Source of the DNA: JAZDLX01 sp964538455
GTDB taxonomy: Bacteria; Electryoneota; Electryoneia; Electryoneales; Electryoneaceae
Reading direction: 5' to 3'
DNA: 64,000 nt
Assembly (NCBI GenBank): GCA_964538455.1
Contig: CAZIDZ010000003.1
Coordinates: 124,001 to 188,000, forward strand
The notes under the pieces were generated by a model that did not search any database, was not told the origin of the DNA, and saw only the letters and a program-made list of their open reading frames with translations. Made by a program: the position numbers and the translations under genes. The stretch's first letter is position 1, and each line of letters begins with the position of its first letter. Below are positions 24,220 to 33,223 of the stretch, piece by piece.

Positions 24220-25632
24220 ATGTCGACGACGTACAACAGTTCACAGCTGCCAACCTCCCTCACGGGCATCATGCAGATGGCCCGCGACGCCCTGCTCGCG
24301 CAGCAGGCGGCGATGAACGTGCTCAGCCACAACGTCGCCAACGTCGACACCGAGGGATACCACCGGCAGCGCGTCTCGCTCACAAGCCGCTATCCCCTGG
24401 AAGGGTACGGGGGTACCTGGGGGCAGGGCGTAAACATTCAGCAGGTCGAGCGCTCTTACCAGTCGTTCATCACGCGACAGGAGCGCACCGAGGTCGGCAA
24501 TCTCGGCCGCTGGGAAACCGAACGCGATATGCTGATGCGCGTCGAGGAGCTGGTCGGAGGCCTCACGGACTACGGCGTCGGCAACGCACTTACGGAATTC
24601 TGGAATTCGTGGGAAGACCTGGCGAACGATACCGACAGCGTTACCGCACGGCTGAACGTCATCGGACGCGCCAAGGATCTCGGCACGTCATTCGGCAACA
24701 CCTACACCGATCTCGACAACATCCGCAAGGAAGTCAACGTCGAGATGAAATCCCAGATCGATACGATCAACAATTACGCCCGGCGCATCGCCGCGTTGAA
24801 TCAGCAGATCTATACCATTACCGGCCGCAGCCAGAACCCGAACGACCTGATGGACCAGCGAGACCAGCTCGTCAAGGAACTCGGTAAAATGGCGAACATC
24901 ACCATCGAAGAGGAATCCAACGGCTCCTTGACCGTCTACCTCGGCAGCGAGACCCTGGTGTTCCGCAACGAGTTTCGGACACTCGACTGGAAGGTGGACA
25001 GCACGGGATCGACCGGGCCCTCGGGCGGGAATGTCGTCTGGTCCGACGACCAGCGGCAGGTCCAGCTCTATTCCGGACAACTGTACGGGGCGCAGCAGGT
25101 GAGGGATTATGTCACCGAGATGCTCTCCAAGCTGGATGATCTCGCGAACACCATCCGCGACGAGGTCAACGCTCTGCACGAAACCGGTATCGGGCTGGAC
25201 GGGACGACGGACAACGCGTTCTTCCGCACCGATCTGGACGGCGCGCAGAGCCTGCAGGTCAATGCGGACCTGCTCAACGATCCCCAGAAGGTTGCCGCCT
25301 CGGCGGTGTCCGCGACCGGAGACAACTCCCTCGCGCATGACATCTTCAACCTGCAGTTCGAAGAGCATTTCGACCAGGGGCAGTCCAATTACAACGACTA
25401 CTACCAGCAGCTCGTCGTCGAACTGGGAAACAAGATTGACAATGCCAAAACCCGCGCCGACGCATCCCAGGCTTCGCTTGAACAGACCGAGTCCTGGCAG
25501 CAGCAGTATACGGGCGTCAATCTCGACGAGGAGATGACCAACATGGTCAATGTCCAGTATGCGTTTACTGCGGCCTCAAAGGTGAATTCGGCGGTCGATG
25601 AGATGATCCAGACACTGCTGGCGTCCGTCTAA
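24220..25632 (+). CDS. flgK: Hook-filament junction protein FlgK (HAP1)
   Basis: FlgK is the first junction protein between hook and filament. The 470-residue product has the N-terminal signature LSHNVANVDTEGYHRQRVSL and a central FlgK helical region with QIDTINNYARRIAALNQQIY and DQRDQLVKELGKMANI. The C-terminal coil contains VNLDEEMTNMVNVQYAF. The length is close to that of short FlgK proteins. The gene follows its chaperone flgN by 8 bases and precedes flgL by 17 bases. Confidence 0.96.
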   Translation: MSTTYNSSQLPTSLTGIMQMARDALLAQQAAMNVLSHNVANVDTEGYHRQRVSLTSRYPLEGYGGTWGQGVNIQQVERSYQSFITRQERTEVGNLGRWETERDMLMRVEELVGGLTDYGVGNALTEFWNSWEDLANDTDSVTARLNVIGRAKDLGTSFGNTYTDLDNIRKEVNVEMKSQIDTINNYARRIAALNQQIYTITGRSQNPNDLMDQRDQLVKELGKMANITIEEESNGSLTVYLGSETLVFRNEFRTLDWKVDSTGSTGPSGGNVVWSDDQRQVQLYSGQLYGAQQVRDYVTEMLSKLDDLANTIRDEVNALHETGIGLDGTTDNAFFRTDLDGAQSLQVNADLLNDPQKVAASAVSATGDNSLAHDIFNLQFEEHFDQGQSNYNDYYQQLVVELGNKIDNAKTRADASQASLEQTESWQQQYTGVNLDEEMTNMVNVQYAFTAASKVNSAVDEMIQTLLASV

Positions 25633-25649
25633 AGCATCGGAGTTGAGCT

Positions 25650-26666
25650 ATGCGCGTCACCAACCAGATGAAACGCAACCAGCTTCTGATCGACCTGAAT
25701 CGGCTTCAGAACGACGTCTTCGTCTCGCAGCAGGTCCTGACCACTGGCACCGAGGTTGCCAAGCCTTCGGACAACCCGTCCGATGCGCGAAGGATCATGC
25801 TGCTCCAGAACTCGAGCAGCCGACGCGATCAGTACCTCCAGAACATTTCCGACGGCGTCGCGAGGATGAGTTACTCCGAAATCCAGACGCAGTACGCCCA
25901 GGACCTGCTCGTGGAAGCCCGCACAATTGCGCTGACCGCCTCCAACGGCGCCACCACGGACAGCGACCGCGCGTCCATGGCCGAGCGCATCGACGGCATG
26001 ATTTCCGAACTGCTCTCGATCGCTAACAGCGCGCACGAAGACCAGTACATCTTCGGTGGCTTCAACACCCAGGACCCGCCCTATCAAGCGATCTTCGACC
26101 CCACCACCAACGATGTCATCGGGGTCCAGGATCAGCCGCAGAACATGGACGGCGAGGTTTACCGGACCACCGCAGACGGCCAGCAGGTGCGCATCAACGT
26201 TCCCGGAAAAAACCTGTTCATGACCGGCACAACCGGGGATTCGGGAGACATGTTCCAGATCCTCATTGATCTGCGCGATGCACTCCGGGACGGCGTCGAT
26301 AATGACGAGCTCCAACAGAAGCAGCTCGATCCGCTCGATCCAAGCTACGATCCTCTGGCGACCTGGTCGCCCGCCCAGTACGACTCGCTGACGACGATTC
26401 AGCAGTCCCTGCAGCGGCTGGATGACGCCGCGGAAACGGCGAGGAACGTTATCACGCGCATCGGCACCGACGTCCAGCGCCTCCAGGCCACCGAAAACCG
26501 GCACCAGGATGTCGCGGTCAAGGAGCAGGAGCACCTCGGCGACACCCAGGGTGCCGACCTGACCGAGTGGATTTCAAAATTCCAGATGCAGACCCTCGCT
26601 CTGCAGCAGGCGATCCAGGTGGGCAATACAGTCCTTCAGTCGTCATTCGTGAACTTCATGCAATAG
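25650..26666 (+). CDS. flgL: Hook-filament junction protein FlgL (HAP3)
   Basis: FlgL is the second junction protein, joining FlgK to flagellin. The 338-residue protein starts MRVTNQMKRNQLLIDLNRLQ and has flagellin-like helices with VAKPSDNPSDARRIMLLQN. A central segment, NSAHEDQYIFGGFNTQDPPY, is typical of FlgL. The C-terminus ends in a coiled coil (TEWISKFQMQTLALQQAI). It is followed 10 bases later by the first glycosyltransferase, with no terminator visible. Confidence 0.95.
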   Translation: MRVTNQMKRNQLLIDLNRLQNDVFVSQQVLTTGTEVAKPSDNPSDARRIMLLQNSSSRRDQYLQNISDGVARMSYSEIQTQYAQDLLVEARTIALTASNGATTDSDRASMAERIDGMISELLSIANSAHEDQYIFGGFNTQDPPYQAIFDPTTNDVIGVQDQPQNMDGEVYRTTADGQQVRINVPGKNLFMTGTTGDSGDMFQILIDLRDALRDGVDNDELQQKQLDPLDPSYDPLATWSPAQYDSLTTIQQSLQRLDDAAETARNVITRIGTDVQRLQATENRHQDVAVKEQEHLGDTQGADLTEWISKFQMQTLALQQAIQVGNTVLQSSFVNFMQ

Positions 26667-26676
26667 GAGCGGGCGC

Positions 26677-29600
26677 ATGCCGGACAAGCGTGACCTGAAC
26701 CGAGACGCCGCTGAATTTGCTTCGCGTTTTACGGAGAGCAGCCCGGAAGAGAGCTCCGGGGACAGCGTTCAAAATGTGCTCATCCTTGCCCACGCGATCC
26801 CCACGCTGGCGAGCATCGGAGAGAAAAAGCGGGCTACGGACGCCGCGTTGAAGCTGCTCCGGATGCGCGACGATCGCGGTGGCTGGGATGACCCCTTACC
26901 CACGGTGATCGCTCTGGAAGCGTTCGTCGCCCTCCGGCTGCGTGGAATGGACCTGGACGATGGCCCGCAGGCTGTCGAGTACGCCGTCCGTTTTCTCCGC
27001 GATTCACGCCCGCTGGAGCTGCTCGAGCATGAGCTTCGCCTCGCGCGCAGCCTCGTTCTCGCTGGGTTGGCAAGGCAGGACGCGGCATTGATCGACGCCG
27101 GACTGCTCCGCGCACGATCGGCGCTCGAAAAAGAGCCGCGCTGGTCCCGCGACCTCGATATCGCCCTGCACGGCCTGCTCGCGGTCGCCGACCTGGTTAC
27201 GATCACAAAGGACTCCACGACCGAGCAGCTGATCTCGAGGCTGCTCGCTGAACACCACCTCGATCAGCCGGAACCGGAAGGGATCGAGGCGCAATCGGTG
27301 GCGGTGCTCGCCCGCGCGGGAACCGTGCTCGAAAAACTGGGCAGGCGCGACGCGGCGGTGGCCATGTACAAAAGAGCCGTGGAAAGCGCCGATGCCGCTT
27401 CCCTTGACACCGCTTCGCTCAAGTTCCGGGTGGAGTTGGGGGTGCGCATCTTCGGTGAGCCCGGTGATCAAGGCGGCGCGGGCGAAATCCCCGCGGGCGG
27501 CGAACAACCGGACCAAACGGAGCAGCAGACAGCGGAGCTGAAACCGGTGAGGTATGACGAGCTGCCTGCGGAGGCGACGTTCAATCGCTCCTCGGTCAGT
27601 GCGGTCATTCTCCAGAACGGACCCGCTGAATCGGTGATCCAGACCCTGGAAGACCTCGCCGCGCAAACCGAACTGCCGGAGCAGATCGTCATCCTCTGGA
27701 CCTCTCCCTCGTCACGCGCGCAGCTCCCCGACCTGCCCACCGATCTCGCCGAGATTCACGGCGCCTTTGGATGGGGTGAATCCCCCTGGAGACTGGCGTT
27801 CCAGGTGGCACGGGCCGACTGGGTCTGGATGATCCCCTCCGGCGTGCGCATCCTGCCGGACACCCTGATGGCGCTGAAACAGTCCGGCGGCCGCAAGCAG
27901 GCCATCTGCCTCTCGAAAAAAGAAGGCGGCCTCGACAAGGCCTTCGCTGGTCTCGTCGCGGAACCCACCCTCGCTGCGGAACGGTGCCTGATCAGGAGAG
28001 ACGTTGCAGCTCACCTGCGTACTCCCCGGGCGAATGGGAGTTTCTGGGATATTGCGGCGTCCGTGGGAGAAAGGGAAGACTGGCGCGAGGTCGTGGAGAA
28101 TGGCGAAGTGGGCATTCAGCCGGTCGAACAGGGTCTCGAATCCCTGCTCGCCGCCGTTCACTCCCTCGCCGGCCACTACCGGCTCTTCCCGGTGGACGGT
28201 CCCGAGCAGCGAAAACTGCGCCACGACAGCGCCGCGCGGTTGCGTGACGAACTCTACCGCGCCTGCCAGGAATGGGAACAGCCTCTCGTTTCGGTGATTC
28301 TCGCAGGCTCCACGTCCGGCGGGTCGCTGGAAAAATCCTTCAGTTCGCTGCTGCGCAACACTCAGGAAATCCCCTTTGAGGTAATCGCGATCCTGCCCGC
28401 CGGGGTGGACCTTTCCTTGCGGAATGCGATGCTCGACGCCGGGGTGCTCATCGTCCCCGGTTCCGAGATCCCGACCGCGGATCTCAACCGCGCCGCCGCC
28501 AAGGCGAAGGGACAGATGCTGGTGATCCTCGAAGCCGGAAGCGAGCCGGAAGAGGGGTGGCTGCAGGCGATGATGGCCGCCGCGTTCGACGAACCAAACG
28601 CCGGAATCGTCGGCGGCCTGGTGCAAAGCCCGGCGATGACCATCCTTCACGCCGGGATTGCCTTCGACGACAGAGCGAATCCGATTTACCTCCACCAGGG
28701 CGCGCCGCTCGTCCTCAGCCATATCCATCGCCGCAGGGCATACCAGGCGGTGGGAGGGGGGATCGTCCTGGCCTCCAGACCGCTTTGGGAGCTGCTTCGC
28801 GGACTCGATGAGGGATTCGACGACGCCGTGGAAAACGCCCTGATCGATTTCTGCCTGCGCGCCCGCGAGAAGGATGTTCGAGTCATCTATGAACCGAAGG
28901 CAAAAGCCACCCATCACGTCTCGCAGCCATCCGCCCCAGAAGCGAACCGGCATTTCATCAAGAAATGGCGGGATCGGGTCGTTCCCGACGTCGAATTGTA
29001 CGCCCGGATGGACGGCTACCGCGCGGAATCCAGGGAGCGAAGAATCGTCCTGGTTCCCATCGGACCCACGCTCAAAGCAAACGGGGAGGAGGCCATGAGC
29101 AGCTCCTCAACTTCGACACCGTCCCATGTCATCAAGGCCGATTCGTCGGACAACGATCTGGCGTCCCTGCTCACCCGTGCTGAAACGCTGATGCGTGACG
29201 GGCGTTATGACATCGCCGAGGAGGCCTTGGTACAGGGGCAGCACCAGGTGAACGGAAATGTGGGCGCCCGGGTGATCTACTGGACGCTGCTAGGCGACAG
29301 CAAATTCCGGCTGAACAAGACCGAAGACGCCTACGATTGCTACAAGAAGGCCGTGAAGGACGATCCGAGTGCGGAACGCGCCTGGATCGGAATCGCTACC
29401 TATCACCTGGTCAAGGGCGAACTCGAGAAAGCGGAAGACATATTCCGCCGCGTAATCTCGCTCAACGATTCGAGCACTCGCGGCTACCTCGGGCTGGGCA
29501 ACGTCTATCTCCGCCGCGGCCAGCCCGGTGACGCGCTCCCCAGCTTCGTCGAAGCCTCCCGCCTCGATCCCGGCTACCGTCCGACGGTTGTCGGCCTCGT

Positions 29601-29835
29601 CGCCGCCGCCGTCCAGGCGGAACAGATGCAGGAGGCGCTGACCCCGTTGCAGCAGTACCTGCAAATTCATCCCGAGGACAACGAGGCTCGTTTCCACTAC
29701 GCCGCGATCCTGTTCGGCAACCAGGACAACGCGCACGCGAAAGAAGAAGCGATGAGGGTGCTCCGGGTGAAACCCGATCACCAGGGAGCGCGCGAACTGC
29801 TCGACAACCTGTCCCGGAACAGGGATGCATCCTGA
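26677..29835 (+). CDS. Large GT2-family glycosyltransferase with C-terminal TPR repeats
   Basis: The 1052-residue protein is modular. Residues about 1-280 are helical and repeat-like. A degenerate GT2-like segment starts near SVSAVILQNGPAESVIQTLE (about 306). A better-preserved GT2/O-antigen-type domain starts at PLVSVILAGSTSGG (about 535) and runs to about 780, with GQMLVILEAGSEPEEGWLQA and FLRD-like DFCLRAREKDVRVIYEP. Residues about 820-1050 are several TPR repeats (ERAWIGIATYHLVKGELEKA, STRGYLGLGNVYLRRGQPGD). No membrane segment is seen. Its place between flgL and flagellin suggests it transfers sugars to flagellin or to a glycan on it. The TPR region may hold the protein substrate. No acceptor or donor can be named. 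Confidence 0.82.
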   Translation: MPDKRDLNRDAAEFASRFTESSPEESSGDSVQNVLILAHAIPTLASIGEKKRATDAALKLLRMRDDRGGWDDPLPTVIALEAFVALRLRGMDLDDGPQAVEYAVRFLRDSRPLELLEHELRLARSLVLAGLARQDAALIDAGLLRARSALEKEPRWSRDLDIALHGLLAVADLVTITKDSTTEQLISRLLAEHHLDQPEPEGIEAQSVAVLARAGTVLEKLGRRDAAVAMYKRAVESADAASLDTASLKFRVELGVRIFGEPGDQGGAGEIPAGGEQPDQTEQQTAELKPVRYDELPAEATFNRSSVSAVILQNGPAESVIQTLEDLAAQTELPEQIVILWTSPSSRAQLPDLPTDLAEIHGAFGWGESPWRLAFQVARADWVWMIPSGVRILPDTLMALKQSGGRKQAICLSKKEGGLDKAFAGLVAEPTLAAERCLIRRDVAAHLRTPRANGSFWDIAASVGEREDWREVVENGEVGIQPVEQGLESLLAAVHSLAGHYRLFPVDGPEQRKLRHDSAARLRDELYRACQEWEQPLVSVILAGSTSGGSLEKSFSSLLRNTQEIPFEVIAILPAGVDLSLRNAMLDAGVLIVPGSEIPTADLNRAAAKAKGQMLVILEAGSEPEEGWLQAMMAAAFDEPNAGIVGGLVQSPAMTILHAGIAFDDRANPIYLHQGAPLVLSHIHRRRAYQAVGGGIVLASRPLWELLRGLDEGFDDAVENALIDFCLRAREKDVRVIYEPKAKATHHVSQPSAPEANRHFIKKWRDRVVPDVELYARMDGYRAESRERRIVLVPIGPTLKANGEEAMSSSSTSTPSHVIKADSSDNDLASLLTRAETLMRDGRYDIAEEALVQGQHQVNGNVGARVIYWTLLGDSKFRLNKTEDAYDCYKKAVKDDPSAERAWIGIATYHLVKGELEKAEDIFRRVISLNDSSTRGYLGLGNVYLRRGQPGDALPSFVEASRLDPGYRPTVVGLVAAAVQAEQMQEALTPLQQYLQIHPEDNEARFHYAAILFGNQDNAHAKEEAMRVLRVKPDHQGARELLDNLSRNRDAS

Positions 29836-29862
29836 CCGCCTGTCTTGCGAAAGGAGGGCAGG

Positions 29863-31305
29863 ATGACAGGCACCCGTAAAATTGGCGTCGTCCAACTCGC
29901 CCGGTTCGGCGACCTGGTCCAGACCACACCGTTCCTCCAGCGACTCCGCGAACAGGAACCGGGTGCCAGTATCTCGATCATCGTTGATCGGCGAGTCGAA
30001 GCTGTCGCCAACCTGCTCGATGACGTGGACGAGGTTATCGGCGTCGATCTCGCCGGGATTCCCGCTCACCTGACCGGGACCATCCTCGCCGATTACGAAA
30101 ACCTGCGCGCCTGGGTCAAATCCTGGCGGCGGGATACGGATTACGACCGGCTGATCCTGCTGAACCACGGGGCGATTCCCGAAGCCGTCGCGTCATTTCT
30201 CGGAGCTGAACGCCGCGAGGGCCCGGGACGCGGTTCCGCCTTCGACCGGCCGCACCGCCTGCTTCGGGCCGCTCTCTCAAACAGGGCATTCATTCCGCTC
30301 CATCTCAGCGAGGTTTGGGCGGCGTACGGTCCTCGAAAATTCCCCGTCCCAGCCCCGAAAATAAAGCCCGTAAAGTCCGGCACAACCTTTGCATTTCTAG
30401 ATGGAAAAGGGCATGTAAGAGATAATAAAAACAAGGTATTTGCGGTCAATTTGGGGGCGGGTGCGGCAGGAAGGCGAATGTCCACGGAAAACCTTGCCGC
30501 TCTCGTCCGAACGCTGGTCAATGGCAACCCGTATAGGCTGGTCGCAGTCGGTACGGATGACGACAGGCAAACCGCCGCCCGGCTGATGCAATCCGTACCG
30601 CTGAATAATCGCAATCGTGTAATCGATCTTACTGGAAATACGACACTTGAACAACTGACGGGCGTGCTCGAGGCGGTGGACGTCCTGATTTCAGCGGACA
30701 CGGGCACGTTGCAGCTTGCGGCGGCTGCGGGAACGGCTTCGGTTGGCCTCTTCTTTGCCAACGCCAACCCAATAGAAACAGGAGCTTATTCCCCCGGCGC
30801 CGTGGCTGTTGTCCGCCGCGACACCCTGCGTCCCGGACCGCAGCCGTCGGCCGGCGACATGGTGTTGGCGGCGAAAGTCGCGACCAGGCTGGTTCAGGGG
30901 CAACCCTTGGAGGATCTGGAAGATGAAAGCGACACCTGTTTTGTGCTGGTGGCCCGATCTGCACCTGTGGGTGTCGAGTACGAACCCCTGCGACCCGGCT
31001 CAAAAGGGAATCTGGGGCAGGGCGGACGATGGCTTCCTCTGCTCAGGCAGTTCCTCTGGGCGGGAGATCGGATCGGCGAGACGGTTCCGGGCAGCCGCAA
31101 AGCCTGGACCGATCTCTTCGGTAGTGAGGACGCCCTCCGCCTGAGGGATCTTCACGATCAGATCGTGCAGAACGGGGGAAAACAGCTTGAATCGTGGGAT
31201 GAGGAAACCCGCTGGCTCGCCCACATCGTCGCGGAGTTTCCCAATGAGACCGCACTCTGGACAGCTCAGATGCTGGCGAGCAAAGCCGGGAGGATTCACG
31301 CATGA
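29863..31305 (+). CDS. GT9-family (heptosyltransferase-like) glycosyltransferase
   Basis: The 480-residue product shows the GT9 GT-B pattern. The N-terminal nucleotide-fold start is IGVVQLARFGDLVQTTPFLQ, the C-terminal domain opens with VNLGAGAAGRRMSTENLAAL, and the signature ISADTGTLQLAAAAGTASVG follows. A C-terminal extension of about 120 residues is of unknown role. Unlike the two later GT9 proteins in this island it lacks the Cys-rich loop after the GT core. The ATG at 29863 lies five bases after a strong AAGGAGG, so the 27-base gap after the previous gene is a normal leader. The stretch 30350-30440 is locally AT-rich and holds a sigma-54-like sequence, discussed separately. Confidence 0.86.
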   Translation: MTGTRKIGVVQLARFGDLVQTTPFLQRLREQEPGASISIIVDRRVEAVANLLDDVDEVIGVDLAGIPAHLTGTILADYENLRAWVKSWRRDTDYDRLILLNHGAIPEAVASFLGAERREGPGRGSAFDRPHRLLRAALSNRAFIPLHLSEVWAAYGPRKFPVPAPKIKPVKSGTTFAFLDGKGHVRDNKNKVFAVNLGAGAAGRRMSTENLAALVRTLVNGNPYRLVAVGTDDDRQTAARLMQSVPLNNRNRVIDLTGNTTLEQLTGVLEAVDVLISADTGTLQLAAAAGTASVGLFFANANPIETGAYSPGAVAVVRRDTLRPGPQPSAGDMVLAAKVATRLVQGQPLEDLEDESDTCFVLVARSAPVGVEYEPLRPGSKGNLGQGGRWLPLLRQFLWAGDRIGETVPGSRKAWTDLFGSEDALRLRDLHDQIVQNGGKQLESWDEETRWLAHIVAEFPNETALWTAQMLASKAGRIHA

Positions 31306-31607
31306 GTGAAATGAACCTGGACACGGAGGTGGCGGCTGCTGCGGAAAGCAGCCTCGGCCGTCCAGACAGCGGTGTGAGACGTGTGACGACGACCCCGTGG
31401 GCCGTGTTCGTCCACGCCTCGCCGGTCTACATCACGAGCGATCAACCGTCCCGTCCTCGCCGTGGGCGTCCCGCGTCCCATCGAAATGTCGCGCACAATC
31501 GCCGCGGGATGCGGTTGCCCGATGATTACCCCTACGCGAATCGCCGTTGGAGCGAACGACTCCGTGTGCTGCGCGCGGTTCGTCACGATGCGGGAGAACT
31601 GTCATGA
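31302..31607 (+). CDS. Small ORF of unknown function inside the glycosylation operon
   Basis: This 101-codon reading frame is not recognised. It begins with an ATG overlapping the preceding glycosyltransferase stop (ATGA) and ends with a TGA overlapped by the next start (ATGA), the same coupling seen at the other junctions of the operon. Third codon positions are GC-rich as in neighbouring genes. The product has an Ala/Glu-rich start and then an Arg- and Pro-rich region without membrane segments (for example RRGRPASHRNVAHNRRG). The low-complexity Arg content also fits a degraded or frame-disturbed remnant. Translation is plausible, but no function is proposed. Confidence 0.5.
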   Translation: MSEMNLDTEVAAAAESSLGRPDSGVRRVTTTPWAVFVHASPVYITSDQPSRPRRGRPASHRNVAHNRRGMRLPDDYPYANRRWSERLRVLRAVRHDAGELS

Positions 31608-33223
31608 ATCTGCTGGCGCTCAACGACACGTTTTTCGGCGATTCGCTCAACCGCCGCGACCTCTCCATCCTCCGCGTGGGTCCGGGACCCGATAACGACA
31701 TCGTCATCGATCCCGGGGAAGAGGATCTTCGCGACGTGCTCGAACGTGCCGGATTCCGTCCCGATAGAATCCTGCAGGTCGACAGCATCGACGAGCGCGT
31801 TTTCTTCAAGGGACTCGACGAAATCGAAGCACCGCGTGCGTTCTACGCCATTGACGGCCCGATCAACGGGTTCTGGCAGCTTCCCTGGGCGCACAACTTC
31901 GACCGCGTCTGGATCGATCAGAAGGATTCTTTCGACCGTATGGCGGAGAACGGGATCGCCTGGGCAGAATGGCTGCCGCTCGCGGCGGATGAGAATTTGT
32001 ATCACCCCCCAACGCCTGCCGCAGAGCGCGACCTCGACGTCGTCTTCGTGGGAACCGTCGATCCGGAGCGCCGTCCGAAACGGTCCGCGATTCTCTACCG
32101 GCTCGAACAAGTGGCGAACCTGACCGTCGTCAACGGCGACGGCAAGCGTTCCGTCCCCGCCGGGGAGGTTGCGGATATCTACCGCCGCGCGAAACTCGTC
32201 GTCAACGAACTGCTCTTCGACGGCGTCAACCTGCGCACCTTTGAAGCAATGGCCTGTGGTGCGGTGGTGATGACAGAGGAGAATCGTGGCGAGCAGGATC
32301 TCTTCGCGGATCTTGGCGCGCTGCAGACCTACAACGCGAAAAACCTGGAGACCGTCGTCGCCCGTTTGCTCGCCGATCCCCGCGAACGGACGCGCATTTC
32401 CGAGAGTGGGGCCGAGGTCATTCGTGAAAGCCATCTTGTCGCGCACAGGGCGCGCAACCTGCTCAACCAGTTGGACGAGCTGAAACCTCGCCCCGGACGT
32501 GACACCGTTCCTTCGAAAATGCACGCGATGTGGGGCGTTTGGCAGGCCGGGCTCAAGTGGCAGACATTCAGGTCCACCGCGAAACAGGCGCAGGAGTACC
32601 TCGCCGCGCACCTCAACGATATCCCGATCGACCGGAAGATCGAGCTGTTCGAAGCGACAGGAAACGGTCCGCAGGCGATGCACCTCCTTTTCGACCAATT
32701 CAAGGAAAACCGCCTCCCGGATCGGATGCTGCCGGTGCTCGCCTCCCTCGCCTTGGCGCAGGGCAGCAACGACCTGGCGGGGGATGTGCTCGGCGTGAAA
32801 AACGCCACCGCCTCCGACCTGCATGTCGCGATCGCCAACCGTCTGCTTCATGGCGGCAGGGACCTCTCGCCCGGATTCAATCGCACCGCCGGACCGGTCA
32901 GCGCCTGGAACGCCTTCGAACATTACCAGCACGCGTTCACCTTGGACGAGGAAAATCTCGCCGCCCTGGAAGGCATGGACAGGATTCTGGAGAAGCACAA
33001 CGCATCGGAAATCTCCATGCCGCTCTGGCAGAAGTGGCACGCTCGCCATCCGCGTGATCCCGAGGCCATCCGCCGCTTCATCAACCGGGCGCGCAACGGC
33101 TATTTCAACGTGCCCACGGAATCGCTCGAAGGGAGGGGTGCGGAATACCCTTTTTCGGCAGTGTCGGCGCGTTCAACCGACCGGACGCCGTCCAGTGGCC
33201 AATCCGCAAGGAGTCGAGCGTGA
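31604..33223 (+). CDS. CgeB-family glycosyltransferase
   Basis: The 539-residue protein resembles CgeB/Glyco_trans_1_2 glycosyltransferases. It has an N-terminal Rossmann-like region, FYAIDGPINGFWQLPWAHNF and VWIDQKDSF, then DVVFVGTVDPERRPKRSAIL. The donor-binding part is VVNELLFDGVNLRTFEAMAC with GEQDLF. Residues beyond about 310 are helical and TPR-like. The ATG at 31604 overlaps the preceding stop; earlier in-frame codons lie within the small upstream ORF. It is likely cytoplasmic and part of the flagellin glycosylation set. Donor and acceptor are unknown. Confidence 0.82.
   Translation: MNLLALNDTFFGDSLNRRDLSILRVGPGPDNDIVIDPGEEDLRDVLERAGFRPDRILQVDSIDERVFFKGLDEIEAPRAFYAIDGPINGFWQLPWAHNFDRVWIDQKDSFDRMAENGIAWAEWLPLAADENLYHPPTPAAERDLDVVFVGTVDPERRPKRSAILYRLEQVANLTVVNGDGKRSVPAGEVADIYRRAKLVVNELLFDGVNLRTFEAMACGAVVMTEENRGEQDLFADLGALQTYNAKNLETVVARLLADPRERTRISESGAEVIRESHLVAHRARNLLNQLDELKPRPGRDTVPSKMHAMWGVWQAGLKWQTFRSTAKQAQEYLAAHLNDIPIDRKIELFEATGNGPQAMHLLFDQFKENRLPDRMLPVLASLALAQGSNDLAGDVLGVKNATASDLHVAIANRLLHGGRDLSPGFNRTAGPVSAWNAFEHYQHAFTLDEENLAALEGMDRILEKHNASEISMPLWQKWHARHPRDPEAIRRFINRARNGYFNVPTESLEGRGAEYPFSAVSARSTDRTPSSGQSARSRA

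Noticed and set aside
30377..30394. CCGGCACAACCTTTGCAT, a GG-N10-GC sigma-54-like sequence.
   Set aside because: It matches as well as the two accepted sites but lies inside the first GT9 coding sequence, about 900 bases from the next start. An internal promoter is possible, but position argues against it.
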